64,000 nucleotides of DNA. Source: a virus. Location: IMG/VR virus record IMGVR_UViG_3300029319_000029, positions 1 through 64,000 of that record. One strand, given 5' to 3'. The notes below the pieces were generated by a model. That model saw only the letters and a list, made by a program, of their open reading frames with translations. It had not been told where the DNA came from and made no database searches. The translations under genes were made by a program, and so were the position numbers. Below are positions 51,143-60,773 of this stretch, in pieces (the stretch's first letter is position 1; the number at the start of each line of letters is the position of its first letter).

Positions 51143-51763
51143 ATGGCCGAAGATTTAAGAGACAGATTAAAAAAGATTAAAGCCGCTGAAAAAAGAAAAA
51201 AAGAAAATTATGTGGTTGAAAGATTTAGTTGTGGTTGTGTCCATATTTCAGAACTAAAGCTCAACGAAAAAAAATGGAGCATGAAATACAAACGTAGTAT
51301 TGATTGTAGTAATCCAAAGGGATTTTCACAAAAAGCACATTGCGCTGGTAGAAAAAAGAGAAAAAGAGAGGACATTATGAGTAAGCATGATTCAATCAAT
51401 GAGTATATTGTTGAAAATTATTATGACTATGTAAGCTTCATAAAATTTATGAAAGAAAACTATGTTGGTAAAAGTTTACAAGAGGCTGAGTATCAGGGAA
51501 GAAAGGTTGAGTTAGGAAAGGTCAAAAGAGGTGGAGATAAAAAGTTTTTCGTTTATGTAAGAGACCCTCAGACAAAAAATATTAAAAAAGTGTCCTTTGG
51601 TGATACCACTGGTTTATCAATCAAAACAAAAGATCCAGATAGGAGACGTAATTTTAGAGCACGTCACAATTGTGATAATCCCGGCCCAAAGACTAAGGCT
51701 CGTTATTGGAGTTGTAGGATGTGGAGTGGCCCGAACGCTATAAAAAATATGTTAGGAAAGTAA
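51143..51763 (+). CDS. basic Cys-rich protein, possibly capsid-associated
   Basis: 206 aa. SIDCSNPKGFSQKAHCAGRKKRK in the first half and HNCDNPGPKTKARYWSCRMW near the end are Cys/His modules that often occur in structural-region proteins of marine phages. It shares its last base with the next ATG (TAATG). Function unknown; zinc or DNA binding is possible. Confidence 0.55.
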   Translation: MAEDLRDRLKKIKAAEKRKKENYVVERFSCGCVHISELKLNEKKWSMKYKRSIDCSNPKGFSQKAHCAGRKKRKREDIMSKHDSINEYIVENYYDYVSFIKFMKENYVGKSLQEAEYQGRKVELGKVKRGGDKKFFVYVRDPQTKNIKKVSFGDTTGLSIKTKDPDRRRNFRARHNCDNPGPKTKARYWSCRMWSGPNAIKNMLGK

Positions 51764-54700
51764 TGAAAAGATTAGTTGAATCTTTGGTCGAACCATTTAT
51801 AAATGAATCCAAAAAAAGAGTCCCAAGAAAAAAAGGACAACATCGTGGTTCAAAGTCTCATTCTGATTTATACACGGATGAAAACCCAAAAGGAACAATA
51901 AAAGGATTAAAGTTTGCGACTGTAAAGGATGCTGAAGCATCTGTGCGTAAAATTAAGTCCAGCGGTCGTTCCCACGCTCATAAGATTCAAGCCGCAGTGG
52001 CTATGGAACAGAGAGCAAGAGAAATGGGTAAGAAATCCCAAGCAGCAGTTTATCGTTCTTATATTAATAAGATGAAAAAGAAAACCAAAAAGAAAAACGA
52101 AGATATTAACATACCTGTTGAAATCGGTGATACCATTCTTACAGGTAGATTTAAAAATAAAAAGGTTGTGGTTAAATCAATTGAAAAAGATGAACACGGA
52201 ATGCCAACTATCAATGGTAAAAAAATTACTACATTTAGGGTTTTAAAAAATAAAACAAATCAGAAAAATGAGTCATCAATCACATCAAATATAAAGGGTG
52301 TTAAGGGTTATTCTCCGTTTGTTGAAGATGGACAATTTGATAATTATGTAGCACATCTGAAAAAGATATTTGAAAAAAATGGTGAAAAATTTATTCTAAA
52401 AGAGGGTGTAAACGACCCTGGTATTTTAAAGGCAGTCTTTTTGGCAGGTGGGCCAGGTAGTGGTAAGACGTATATAACGAGAGGGTTGTTTGGTATACCA
52501 AAATCGATAACACTTTCAGCTTTTGGATTAAAGGTTGTAAACTCAGATACGGAGTTAGAAAGAATGTTGAACAAATATGGATTTGGTACGGACTTAGATG
52601 CTATGCCTGATGAAATATTTAGACAATTGACCGACCCAAGCTATGAGGATTATAGTGGGTTAAGAACACGAGCAAAAGAATTGACTCAAGCTCGTAAAAA
52701 ACTCTATACTGATGGTAGATTGGGGATGATTATAGATGGTACGGGTCGTAAATTTAAGGAAATATCCAAACAGAAAAATGAGTTAGAAAAAATAGGCTAC
52801 GATACCTATATGGTTTTTGTTCATACAAAGTTAGAAATAGCTCAAAAAAGAAATATGGCAAGAGCTAGAAAATTAAGTCCTGAGTTAGTTGAAAAATCTT
52901 GGAATGATGTTCAGGCTAACAAAGGAGCTTTTCAAGGTTTGTTTGGTTCATCTAATTTTTTGTTAGTAGATAATTCTCAAACATTGGCGGAAAAAGCAGC
53001 TGAGAAAAAATTTCAAATGTTAGTTAGAAAAGGGGTTGGTAAATTTATAAAAAAACCTATAAAAAATTATCGTGGTCAGAATTGGGTTAAGAAACAAAAA
53101 TTATTAAGAAAAGAAGTTCTGCTAAAAATAAAAGAAATGATGAATTATCCAAATCTTTTAAGACCCGTAGCACAGGTGCCCGCTATTCAAAAAGATGGTG
53201 AACATAGGTATTACAATCCTGATACCACTAAGAAAAAAAAGAAAAAAAAAGAGAACACATCCGTTCCATACGGTAGTGGTTATGAAAAGATAAAAGAACA
53301 AAAACAAATCAAAAAGATTGTTGGTATTTATGGTGGCAGATTTCAACCATTTGGCCCTCATCATAAAAAAACATATGAGATGTTAAAGAAAAAAGTTGAT
53401 GATGCATATATAACAACGTCAAATATCAAACAACCCCCACGCCATCCTATGAACTTTAAAGAAAAAGTTCGTCATATGATAAAGATGGGTATTCCAAAAA
53501 ATCGTATAGTCCAAGAAAAATCACCTTATGTAGCAAAAAATGTTTTGTCAAAATACGACCCACAAACCACCGCAGTTGTCTACATATTTGGTGCCAAAGA
53601 TAGTGGACGTTTAACTAGCGGAAAATATTTTCAGGATTATAAAAAGAATAAAAACAATTTAAACGGTTATGAGGATAATGGATATATTTTAACAGCCCCT
53701 CACGTCTCAATAAACATAGCTGGTAAGGAAGTTAGTGGAACCACAATGAGACAATTGTTAGGTTCACCTGATATGGAAAAGGATAGAGAAAAATTATTCA
53801 AAAAAGCTTTTGGGTACTTTGATAAAGGTATCTATAATATGATGACTAATAAGTTTAAAAAATTGTTTGAACAATTTAAATTAACCAATGAAATCATAGA
53901 TGAGTTTTTAATTGAAATTGATGTAAATAAAATAATTAAAGAAAGCACAACAGGCGGTTCTCCTACCGATGATGGGCCTCCGACGTTTTATAGAGGATTT
54001 AATGATTATAAGAAAAATGTTACAAACTGGATTGATGATATGTACGCTGGAGCTGGTTGGAAAATACTAAATTATATTTTGGGTAAGGGTGCTTTGAATC
54101 CAGATTATGATTACACATTAGAATATAATGTTGTACCAGCCGTAGCTTATGGTAGGAAACAATCTGGTGAATATGGTACTAGGTTTGGAGTTAACAATCC
54201 AATACAATCCTATAAAAATTACATAGAGGAAACTGTTTTAAAAAACTTAGGGTTTACATTATTAAAGTGGATGGGTATCACACCTGATGGTAAGTCTTAT
54301 ACTGGTGTTGAGGTTGAGACACCTGTTTTACCAGGAGTTGGATTAGATAATGTTGGTAATACAACCACAGATAAATTAAAATTAAAAGAATCAATCAACT
54401 TACAAGAAGAATTAAGATTATTAATTGAGGGTGGTGCCTATGGTCATATGAACCATCCGTTTGATGATAAGGATTTAACGTTTGGTGATTTAAAGAAAAT
54501 AGTTGATTTAGGTCTGCAAGGAAGATTAGATTTAGAGGAAACACCTACAGAAAAAACAGACGGACAAAATCTTATGATAACCCTTAAAAAAGATAAATTA
54601 TTAGCAGCCAGAAATAAAGGACAGATTAAGGGTAAGGGCAAAAAAGCTTTAGATGTTGTTGGTATTGCTAGGAAGTTTCAAGGAAGAGGTGATATAAAGG

Positions 54701-55650
54701 ATGCTTTTGTTTTTGCTATGCAAGATTTAAAAAAGATGGTTGGTAAATTATCAGATGCACAAAAGAAAAAAATATTTGATGAGGGTGGTAATTTTGTAAA
54801 TTTAGAAATTATTTATCCCCCTACCAAAAATGTAATAGATTATGATAAAAGACTATTACAATTTCACGGTGTTACAAAATATGATGAAAATGGAAATCCA
54901 AAAGGTAATGTCACCGATGGTGGTAGAATATTGGCTGGTATGATAACCCAAGTAAATGCTAACATAGGAAAAAAGTTTAAGGTGCAAAAACCAAACTTTT
55001 TAACATTGAAAAAAAGTCAAAACTTTGGAAAAAAACGTGATATTTATTTCAATAGAATTGATAAACTTAAAAATCAATTTGCATTAAAAGATACCGATAC
55101 TCTAAATGAGTATCATCAAAGTTATTGGATGGAATTCATATTCAACGCAGCAAAACAATATAAGTACGCAATACCAAATAAGGTTTTAATGAACTTAACA
55201 AAGAGATGGGCATTCTTTGACAAATCATATAGCGTTCAAAAAATCAGAGCAGATATTGATAATCAAAAGTTTTTAGATTGGTTTTTATCTACGGATAAAC
55301 AAGACCACACCAAAATGGTAAAAGAGAATATGAGACCATTTGAAATTTTATTTTTTGAGTTGGGTGCCGAAATATTAAAAAATATAAGTAATTTTTTAGC
55401 GGCTAATCCAGATAAAGCAGTTCAAACAATCAGAAAGGATGTTGTTAAAGCGATAAATGTTGTAAGAAAGGGTAAAGATTTAAAAAAATTAAATACTCTA
55501 AAACAACAACTAAGCAAACTAAATGCGATTGGTGGTTTTAAATCAATAGTTCCATCAGAGGGATTGGTTTTTAAATACAAAGGTAAAACTTATAAATTTA
55601 CCGGCGCTTTTGCTCCAATAAATCAAATAATAGGTTTAACAACTTTTTAA
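51763..55650 (+). CDS. kinase - cytidylyltransferase - ligase-type fusion protein
   Basis: 1295 aa from ATG 51763 (an open frame to 51721 lies inside the previous gene). A Lys-rich N-terminal module (GTIKGLKFATVKDAEASVRK, SHAHKIQAAVAMEQRA) precedes a P-loop kinase with Walker A GGPGSGKT (229-236) and MIIDGTGRKFKEI. A nucleotidyltransferase of cytidylyltransferase/NMNAT type follows: YGGRFQPFGPHHKK (GRFQP at 525-529) and VSGTTMRQLL (657-666). The C-terminal domain has EKTDGQN (KTDG, 931-934), VNLEIIYP (1012-1019) and EGLVFKYKGKTYKFTG (1266-1281), which resemble motifs I, III, IV and V of RNA/DNA ligases. It may be a virion-carried RNA-repair or NAD-related enzyme. No substrate is known. Confidence 0.75.
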   Translation: MKRLVESLVEPFINESKKRVPRKKGQHRGSKSHSDLYTDENPKGTIKGLKFATVKDAEASVRKIKSSGRSHAHKIQAAVAMEQRAREMGKKSQAAVYRSYINKMKKKTKKKNEDINIPVEIGDTILTGRFKNKKVVVKSIEKDEHGMPTINGKKITTFRVLKNKTNQKNESSITSNIKGVKGYSPFVEDGQFDNYVAHLKKIFEKNGEKFILKEGVNDPGILKAVFLAGGPGSGKTYITRGLFGIPKSITLSAFGLKVVNSDTELERMLNKYGFGTDLDAMPDEIFRQLTDPSYEDYSGLRTRAKELTQARKKLYTDGRLGMIIDGTGRKFKEISKQKNELEKIGYDTYMVFVHTKLEIAQKRNMARARKLSPELVEKSWNDVQANKGAFQGLFGSSNFLLVDNSQTLAEKAAEKKFQMLVRKGVGKFIKKPIKNYRGQNWVKKQKLLRKEVLLKIKEMMNYPNLLRPVAQVPAIQKDGEHRYYNPDTTKKKKKKKENTSVPYGSGYEKIKEQKQIKKIVGIYGGRFQPFGPHHKKTYEMLKKKVDDAYITTSNIKQPPRHPMNFKEKVRHMIKMGIPKNRIVQEKSPYVAKNVLSKYDPQTTAVVYIFGAKDSGRLTSGKYFQDYKKNKNNLNGYEDNGYILTAPHVSINIAGKEVSGTTMRQLLGSPDMEKDREKLFKKAFGYFDKGIYNMMTNKFKKLFEQFKLTNEIIDEFLIEIDVNKIIKESTTGGSPTDDGPPTFYRGFNDYKKNVTNWIDDMYAGAGWKILNYILGKGALNPDYDYTLEYNVVPAVAYGRKQSGEYGTRFGVNNPIQSYKNYIEETVLKNLGFTLLKWMGITPDGKSYTGVEVETPVLPGVGLDNVGNTTTDKLKLKESINLQEELRLLIEGGAYGHMNHPFDDKDLTFGDLKKIVDLGLQGRLDLEETPTEKTDGQNLMITLKKDKLLAARNKGQIKGKGKKALDVVGIARKFQGRGDIKDAFVFAMQDLKKMVGKLSDAQKKKIFDEGGNFVNLEIIYPPTKNVIDYDKRLLQFHGVTKYDENGNPKGNVTDGGRILAGMITQVNANIGKKFKVQKPNFLTLKKSQNFGKKRDIYFNRIDKLKNQFALKDTDTLNEYHQSYWMEFIFNAAKQYKYAIPNKVLMNLTKRWAFFDKSYSVQKIRADIDNQKFLDWFLSTDKQDHTKMVKENMRPFEILFFELGAEILKNISNFLAANPDKAVQTIRKDVVKAINVVRKGKDLKKLNTLKQQLSKLNAIGGFKSIVPSEGLVFKYKGKTYKFTGAFAPINQIIGLTTF

Positions 55651-55653
55651 AAT

Positions 55654-56205
55654 ATGGGAAGAAATCCAGTAGATGATGTCTCACCAAAAGAAAGGGAGAG
55701 ACAATTAAAATATTTAGACTCGGTAATCAAAGGTGAAACGCCAGAGAAAAGGGTTATGGTTGGGTATGAAAATAAAACTGATAAAAAGAGTGGTGACCAA
55801 ATAGATAAATTATCAGAGATAATGAAAGAAGCACGAATGCCGTGGTTTTGTCCTGAGTGTAAGAAGACGATGAAAAAAAGATTAGATGATAAAATGTGGA
55901 GAATATATGGTCATTGTTTTGATTGTCAAATTGAAGCCGAAAATAAAATGAGAATTGAGGGAACGTATGAAGAATGGGCAAAGGGTAAAGTAAAAAATAA
56001 TACCAAAGCATATCTCAGCGATTTAGAAGAAGATATAAAAAGATTTAGAAACCAAAAATCTCCTGAGTTTTTTAATCAAAACAGACCTGATGGATATTCG
56101 GTTGATAAAGAAAAATGGAATATATCTAAAAAAGATAAAGAGGTAATTAATAAATTAGCTGACGATGCTCTTAAAGACATTAAGAAAATGAAAGAAAATC
56201 TTTAA
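55654..56205 (+). CDS. zinc-finger protein near packaging genes
   Basis: 183 aa. CPECKKTMKKRLDDKMW and CFDCQIEAENKM provide two CxxC pairs. Around them are charged helices. The gene lies just before the packaging block; a small-terminase role is possible but not shown. No clear ribosome site. Confidence 0.6.
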   Translation: MGRNPVDDVSPKERERQLKYLDSVIKGETPEKRVMVGYENKTDKKSGDQIDKLSEIMKEARMPWFCPECKKTMKKRLDDKMWRIYGHCFDCQIEAENKMRIEGTYEEWAKGKVKNNTKAYLSDLEEDIKRFRNQKSPEFFNQNRPDGYSVDKEKWNISKKDKEVINKLADDALKDIKKMKENL

Positions 56206-56209
56206 TTAG

Positions 56210-56218
56210 ATATTTATT
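56210..56218 (+). promoter_or_regulatory. ATATTTATT motif before the packaging block
   Basis: ATATTTATT, 21 bases before the ATG at 56240, with GGAGG between. Possible late promoter of the terminase/portal unit. Confidence 0.45.
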
Positions 56219-56239
56219 AATGAATTACTGGAGGTATCA

Positions 56240-56551
56240 ATGAAAATAAAAAAAGCTTGGATAGCTATCGTTGGAGTATTGACAATGGCGTTGACTGCTT
56301 TTTTAGGTGCTCGAAGAGATAAGAAAGTTAAAGAGCTAAAAAAAGTAATCAATAATTCTAAAAAGGTAGAAAAGGGTATTACTTCAGAAATAAAGACTTT
56401 AGAAAAAGATAAGAAAACAAACAAAAAACAAATTACTAATTTAAAAAGAAAACTCACAAATACAAAAAAGAATACGGTAAAAATGCAAAAAGCATTTGAT
56501 AATGACGATGCAGAAAAAGCAGCTGAGTATTTGAAAAAATTTGTGAAATAA
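56240..56551 (+). CDS. membrane-anchored coiled-coil protein (spanin-like)
   Basis: 103 aa. One N-terminal membrane span (WIAIVGVLTMALTAFLGA), then a charged coiled coil (KKVKELKKVINNSKKVEKGI and more), ending in KKFVK. GGAGG lies upstream. This is the layout of an inner-membrane spanin (Rz), but the place in the head block is unusual. Confidence 0.5.
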   Translation: MKIKKAWIAIVGVLTMALTAFLGARRDKKVKELKKVINNSKKVEKGITSEIKTLEKDKKTNKKQITNLKRKLTNTKKNTVKMQKAFDNDDAEKAAEYLKKFVK

Positions 56552-56564
56552 TTAGGAGAATCAA

Positions 56565-56885
56565 ATGTCTGACCGATTTTCAACTGGATTGGCAACACAT
56601 TTCAAATTTATAGATAGAGCACAACCATCATCATCAGCTCAAGCTACTGGTAAATATAACAGAATAAAGACGGTAGATGGTTCGAGCGGTATTGACTTCT
56701 TCGCTACGGCTTCTGAAAGAGGAGCAGCTGCTTTTACAATAGAAGATGCTGGTTCATTATTCATTACCGCGGCAAAGGGTGGTTCGATAGCTGCTAGTAC
56801 ATTGACTGGCTCTTTAGATACTGTATTTGAAATTGGTGTTCAAAGAGTGAGTGGTAGCGGTAGTGTCAATTTACTATTCCCATAA
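56565..56885 (+). CDS. 106-aa virion-like protein of unknown function
   Basis: AGGAG before the ATG. Rich in Ser, Ala and Gly, with strands (ASERGAAAFTIEDAGSLFIT, VFEIGVQRVSGSGSVNLLF). It could be a head decoration or fibre-type small protein. Its stop shares a base with the next ATG. Confidence 0.55.
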   Translation: MSDRFSTGLATHFKFIDRAQPSSSAQATGKYNRIKTVDGSSGIDFFATASERGAAAFTIEDAGSLFITAAKGGSIAASTLTGSLDTVFEIGVQRVSGSGSVNLLFP

Positions 56886-57268
56886 TGAGAAATTTATTTA
56901 AGATATTCTGTATTTTTTTTATGTGTTTTTGTTATGCGCAACAAAAACCTTTGTTAACCAATGAACAAATAGTAGAGATTGCTAATAAGATGAAAGAGAT
57001 GGAATCTGAAATAAATAATCAAAAACTATCAATTGGTTATTTGGAGGATTTGGTAAAGGAATATGAGGAGCAAACAGCTATCGATTCTTCTTTATTAAGT
57101 CAGAAAGATTTACAAATATCTGTGTTGAAAGAAAGAGAAGATAATTACGAACAACAAATTAAATTAGTGAAACCAAAATGGTATGATAACAAATATCTTT
57201 GGTATACTTATGGAATCGCTAGCGCAATAATTCCTATTTATTTAGCATCTCAAATACCTGGACTATAA
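56885..57268 (+). CDS. exported coiled-coil protein with C-terminal anchor
   Basis: 127 aa. A signal peptide (MRNLFKIFCIFFMCFCYA) ends in YAQ-Q, a cleavage context common in Bacteroidetes. A coiled coil (VEIANKMKEMESEINNQKLS and onward) and a C-terminal span (YLWYTYGIASAIIPIYLAS) follow. With 56240 it could form a spanin-like pair, although the C-terminal anchor is atypical. It is coupled to the terminase gene. Confidence 0.55.
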   Translation: MRNLFKIFCIFFMCFCYAQQKPLLTNEQIVEIANKMKEMESEINNQKLSIGYLEDLVKEYEEQTAIDSSLLSQKDLQISVLKEREDNYEQQIKLVKPKWYDNKYLWYTYGIASAIIPIYLASQIPGL

Positions 57269-58848
57269 TGGAAACAAATGATAAACAACTAAAAGATGTA
57301 ATCAAAAAAGAATACATTAAGTGTGCGCAAGACCCGGTATATTTTTTAAAAAAATATGGGATGATACAACATCCTATGAAAGGTAAAGTTCCTTTTAATT
57401 TATATGACTTTCAAGAAAAAACTTTATCGGAGTTTTCTGTAAATAGATACAATATTATTTTAAAAGCTAGACAATTAGGTTTATCCACTTTAACAGCAGG
57501 TTACTCTTTGTGGATGATGACATTTAAACCTGATAAGAATATATTAGTGATTGCAACAAAACAAGATACGGCTAAAAATTTAGTTACCAAAGTAAGAGTG
57601 ATGCACGCTAATCTACCAAGTTGGTTAAAACAACCATGCGTTGAAGATAACAAATTGAGTTTAAGATACAAAAATGGTTCACAAATAAAAGCCATATCTA
57701 GTAAAGAGGAGGCTGGTAGGTCAGAAGCGTTATCACTTCTGATTATTGATGAGGCAGCTTTTATCGATAAGATAGATGGTATTTGGGCTTCGGCACAACA
57801 AACACTATCAACTGGTGGACAATGTATAGCCCTTTCAACACCTAATGGTGTGGGTAATTGGTTCCACAGAACTTGGATGGATGCAGAGGATGGATTAAAC
57901 GAATTTAATTTTATAAAATTACATTGGACATTACATCCTGAAAGAGATAAGGATTGGAGAGATAGACAAGATAGTCTCTTAGGCCCGTCTATGGCGGCAC
58001 AAGAATGTGATTGTAACTTTATTACTTCAGGTAGAACAGTAATAGATGGTGTTATTTTGGAGGAGTTCAGAGAAAAAAACATAGAGGAACCATTGGAAAA
58101 ACGTGGTATCGATGGTAATTTATGGATTTGGGAGCCCGCTAATTATACAAAAGATTATTTAATATGTGCTGACGTTAGTAGAGGTGATGGCACAGACTAC
58201 TCCGCTTTTCACATAATTGAACTTGAGGAAGTAAAACAGGTCGGTGAATACAAAGGAAAAATATCCACACGAGATTTTGGAAATCTATTAGTCAATGTAG
58301 CGGCTGAGTTTAATAATGCTTTGTTAGTTGTTGAAAATAATAACATAGGTTGGGCTGCTCTACAACAATGTATAGACAGAGGATACGATAATTTATTTTA
58401 CACATCCAAAGATTTAAAATATGTGGATACACAACATCAGATTTCAAACAAATATAGACAAGCAGATAAAAACTTAGTTCCTGGCTTTACAATGTCAATG
58501 AAAACCAGACCATTGGTAATTGCAAAGTTGGAGGAATATTTCAGAGAAAAATCATTAACCATTAAATCACAAAGGTTAATTGATGAATTATTTGTTTTTA
58601 TTTACAATGGTCAAAAGACAGAGGCAATGACTGGCTATAATGATGATTTAGTTATGAGTTTAGGCATTGGCCTGTGGATAAGAGATACGGCTTTGAGATT
58701 AAAAGCAGAGGGTATCGCATTACAAAAGAAAACCCTAAGTAGTATAACATCAAATCAAGGAGTTTATTTAGCAGATGATAAAGAAGACGACGCTTGGCAG
58801 TGGGATGTTAAGGGACAAAAAGAATCATTAAATTGGTTAATTAATTAA
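57268..58848 (+). CDS. gp17: terminase large subunit gp17
   Basis: 526 aa. ATPase domain: the deviant Walker A ARQLGLST (67-74) and Walker B LLIIDEAAF (Asp161-Glu162). Nuclease domain: ICADVSRGDGTDYSAF with Asp302, LLVVENNNIGWAAL and YNDDLVMSLG with Asp459/Asp460. It packages DNA into proheads and makes the cuts. T4 gp17 is 610 aa, so this is a compact version. It shares its first base with the preceding stop and is followed after ten bases by the portal gene. Confidence 0.93.
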   Translation: METNDKQLKDVIKKEYIKCAQDPVYFLKKYGMIQHPMKGKVPFNLYDFQEKTLSEFSVNRYNIILKARQLGLSTLTAGYSLWMMTFKPDKNILVIATKQDTAKNLVTKVRVMHANLPSWLKQPCVEDNKLSLRYKNGSQIKAISSKEEAGRSEALSLLIIDEAAFIDKIDGIWASAQQTLSTGGQCIALSTPNGVGNWFHRTWMDAEDGLNEFNFIKLHWTLHPERDKDWRDRQDSLLGPSMAAQECDCNFITSGRTVIDGVILEEFREKNIEEPLEKRGIDGNLWIWEPANYTKDYLICADVSRGDGTDYSAFHIIELEEVKQVGEYKGKISTRDFGNLLVNVAAEFNNALLVVENNNIGWAALQQCIDRGYDNLFYTSKDLKYVDTQHQISNKYRQADKNLVPGFTMSMKTRPLVIAKLEEYFREKSLTIKSQRLIDELFVFIYNGQKTEAMTGYNDDLVMSLGIGLWIRDTALRLKAEGIALQKKTLSSITSNQGVYLADDKEDDAWQWDVKGQKESLNWLIN

Positions 58849-58858
58849 GAGGTAAAAA

Positions 58859-60691
58859 ATGGCTGATAAAAATCTATTCAGTAGACTTAGAAGATTATTT
58901 TCCACAAACGTAATTGTAAGAAATGTTGGTGGTAAAAAACTCAAAATAGCTGATACAGAAAAAGTACAGGCAGTTGCACAACGTCAGCTTGTAGATAGAT
59001 ATAATAGATTATATAATAATATGTCAGGTATGAGTGGTTACAATCAATCACTTTATCAAAAAACTATGAGGCTTGGATTATTCAGAGATTATGAAGCTAT
59101 GGATAGTGACCCAATAATCGCATCTGCTTTGGATATTTATGCTGATGAATCTACTCTTAAAGGTGAGTATGGGAAGGTTGTAAAAATAACAACAGATAAT
59201 AGTAATATACACGACATACTTCATAACTTATATTATGATATTTTAAACATTGAATTCAATTTATATCCGTGGGTGAGAAATTTAGTTAAGTATGGTGATT
59301 TTTTCTTAAAGCTAGACATTAGTGAAAAATTTGGTATAACTAATGTTGAACCTATATCAGCGTATGATATTACAAGAATTGAGGGGGATGACCCAACCAA
59401 TCCTCATTATGTAAAATATGTTTTAGAAACAGGAGATAAACGTCATTCTTTACCTGGTGGTAAGGAACAATCTGAATTTGAAAATTATGAAGTAGCTCAT
59501 TTTAGAATGTTAGCTGATTCAAACTTTTTACCCTATGGTAGGTCACAATTAGAGGGTGGTAGAAAGATATGGAAACAATTATCTTTGATGGAAGATGCTA
59601 TGTTAATCCATAGGATAATGAGAGCTCCTGAGAAGAGAGTCTTTAAAATCGATATTGGAAATATTCCTCCAGCAGAAGTTGACCAATATATGCAAAAAAT
59701 TGTAAACAAAATGAAAAAAGCACCTGTATTAGATGATAACGGGCAATATAATTTAAAATATAATATTCAAAACCTAACAGAAGACTTTTTTATGCCTGTA
59801 AGAGGTGGAGATAGCGGTACTCAAATAGAGTCTTTGGGTGGATTGGATTTTAACGCCACAGATGATATTGAATATCTAAGAAAAAAATTAATGGCAGCCT
59901 TAAGAATACCATCCGCTTTTATAGGTTATGAGGAGCAAGTTGAGGGTAAAGCTACTTTAGCAGCGCAAGATGTTAGGTTTGCTAGAACAATCGAAAGAAT
60001 CCAAAGAATTATTGTTAGTGAGTTAACAAAAATTGGTATCGTTCATTTATATGCGCAAGGTTACACCGACCAAGATTTAGTTAATTTTGATTTAGAATTA
60101 ACAAACCCATCAACCGTTTATGAACAAGAAAAATTAGAATTGTTAGGAAATAAAATTAGTTTGGCTAGAGATATGATTGGTGATGGTTTATTATCAAGCG
60201 AATGGGTTTATAAAAATATATTTAATTTTACAGACGAACAGCAAAAAGAAGAGCAGGATGGTATTATAGAAGATTTTAAGGAAAAATTCAGACGTTCTCA
60301 AATTGAAAATGAAGGTAATGACCCATTGGAGAGTGGACAGGCGCAAGGAACACCATCGGATATGGCTATGGGTAGAACTGGACATGAACTTAATGATAAA
60401 GGTGGCGCACCAGAGGGTGGATTCAAAGGAGCTGGTAGACCGAAAGAAATTTCACATTATGGAAAAGATGGAAGTGCTAGGGGTAGAGACCCAATAGGAA
60501 AACATGACCTCAAAAAAGCTGGTTCACATGCTCCAAAGTATGGAACTGAGTATAGAGGTGGTTTAGCTTTAGCACATTTTGATAAGTTAAAGGGTGTTTT
60601 TAACAAAAAAGATAGGACTTTGATTAACGAAACAACCGAAGTTGAAAAGGAATACGAATCCGAACTATCTTCCTCTTTATCTGATACATAA
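58859..60691 (+). CDS. gp20: portal protein gp20
   Basis: 610 aa, near T4 gp20 (524 aa) plus a longer C-terminus. TMRLGLFRDYEAMDSDPIIA, SALDIYADEST, EVAHFRMLADSNFLPYGRS, RIMRAPEKRVFKIDIGN and ALRIPSAFIGYEEQVEGKAT are the core portal blocks. The C-terminal 100 residues are Gly-rich and charged. The dodecamer is the DNA channel and head-assembly starter. AAGAGG precedes the ATG. Confidence 0.93.
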   Translation: MADKNLFSRLRRLFSTNVIVRNVGGKKLKIADTEKVQAVAQRQLVDRYNRLYNNMSGMSGYNQSLYQKTMRLGLFRDYEAMDSDPIIASALDIYADESTLKGEYGKVVKITTDNSNIHDILHNLYYDILNIEFNLYPWVRNLVKYGDFFLKLDISEKFGITNVEPISAYDITRIEGDDPTNPHYVKYVLETGDKRHSLPGGKEQSEFENYEVAHFRMLADSNFLPYGRSQLEGGRKIWKQLSLMEDAMLIHRIMRAPEKRVFKIDIGNIPPAEVDQYMQKIVNKMKKAPVLDDNGQYNLKYNIQNLTEDFFMPVRGGDSGTQIESLGGLDFNATDDIEYLRKKLMAALRIPSAFIGYEEQVEGKATLAAQDVRFARTIERIQRIIVSELTKIGIVHLYAQGYTDQDLVNFDLELTNPSTVYEQEKLELLGNKISLARDMIGDGLLSSEWVYKNIFNFTDEQQKEEQDGIIEDFKEKFRRSQIENEGNDPLESGQAQGTPSDMAMGRTGHELNDKGGAPEGGFKGAGRPKEISHYGKDGSARGRDPIGKHDLKKAGSHAPKYGTEYRGGLALAHFDKLKGVFNKKDRTLINETTEVEKEYESELSSSLSDT

Positions 60692-60715
60692 TATGAATAA
60701 TTATTATGTTTCTTT

Positions 60716-60724
60716 ATATTTATA
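60716..60724 (+). promoter_or_regulatory. ATATTTATA motif
   Basis: ATATTTATA in the gap 60692-60773, about 50 bases before the ATG at 60774. GGAG lies before that ATG. Possible late promoter for the prohead unit. Confidence 0.45.
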
Positions 60725-60773
60725 TATGAATATTTGTATATGAAAGTGTATGAAAACTTTTTTGGAGTAATTT

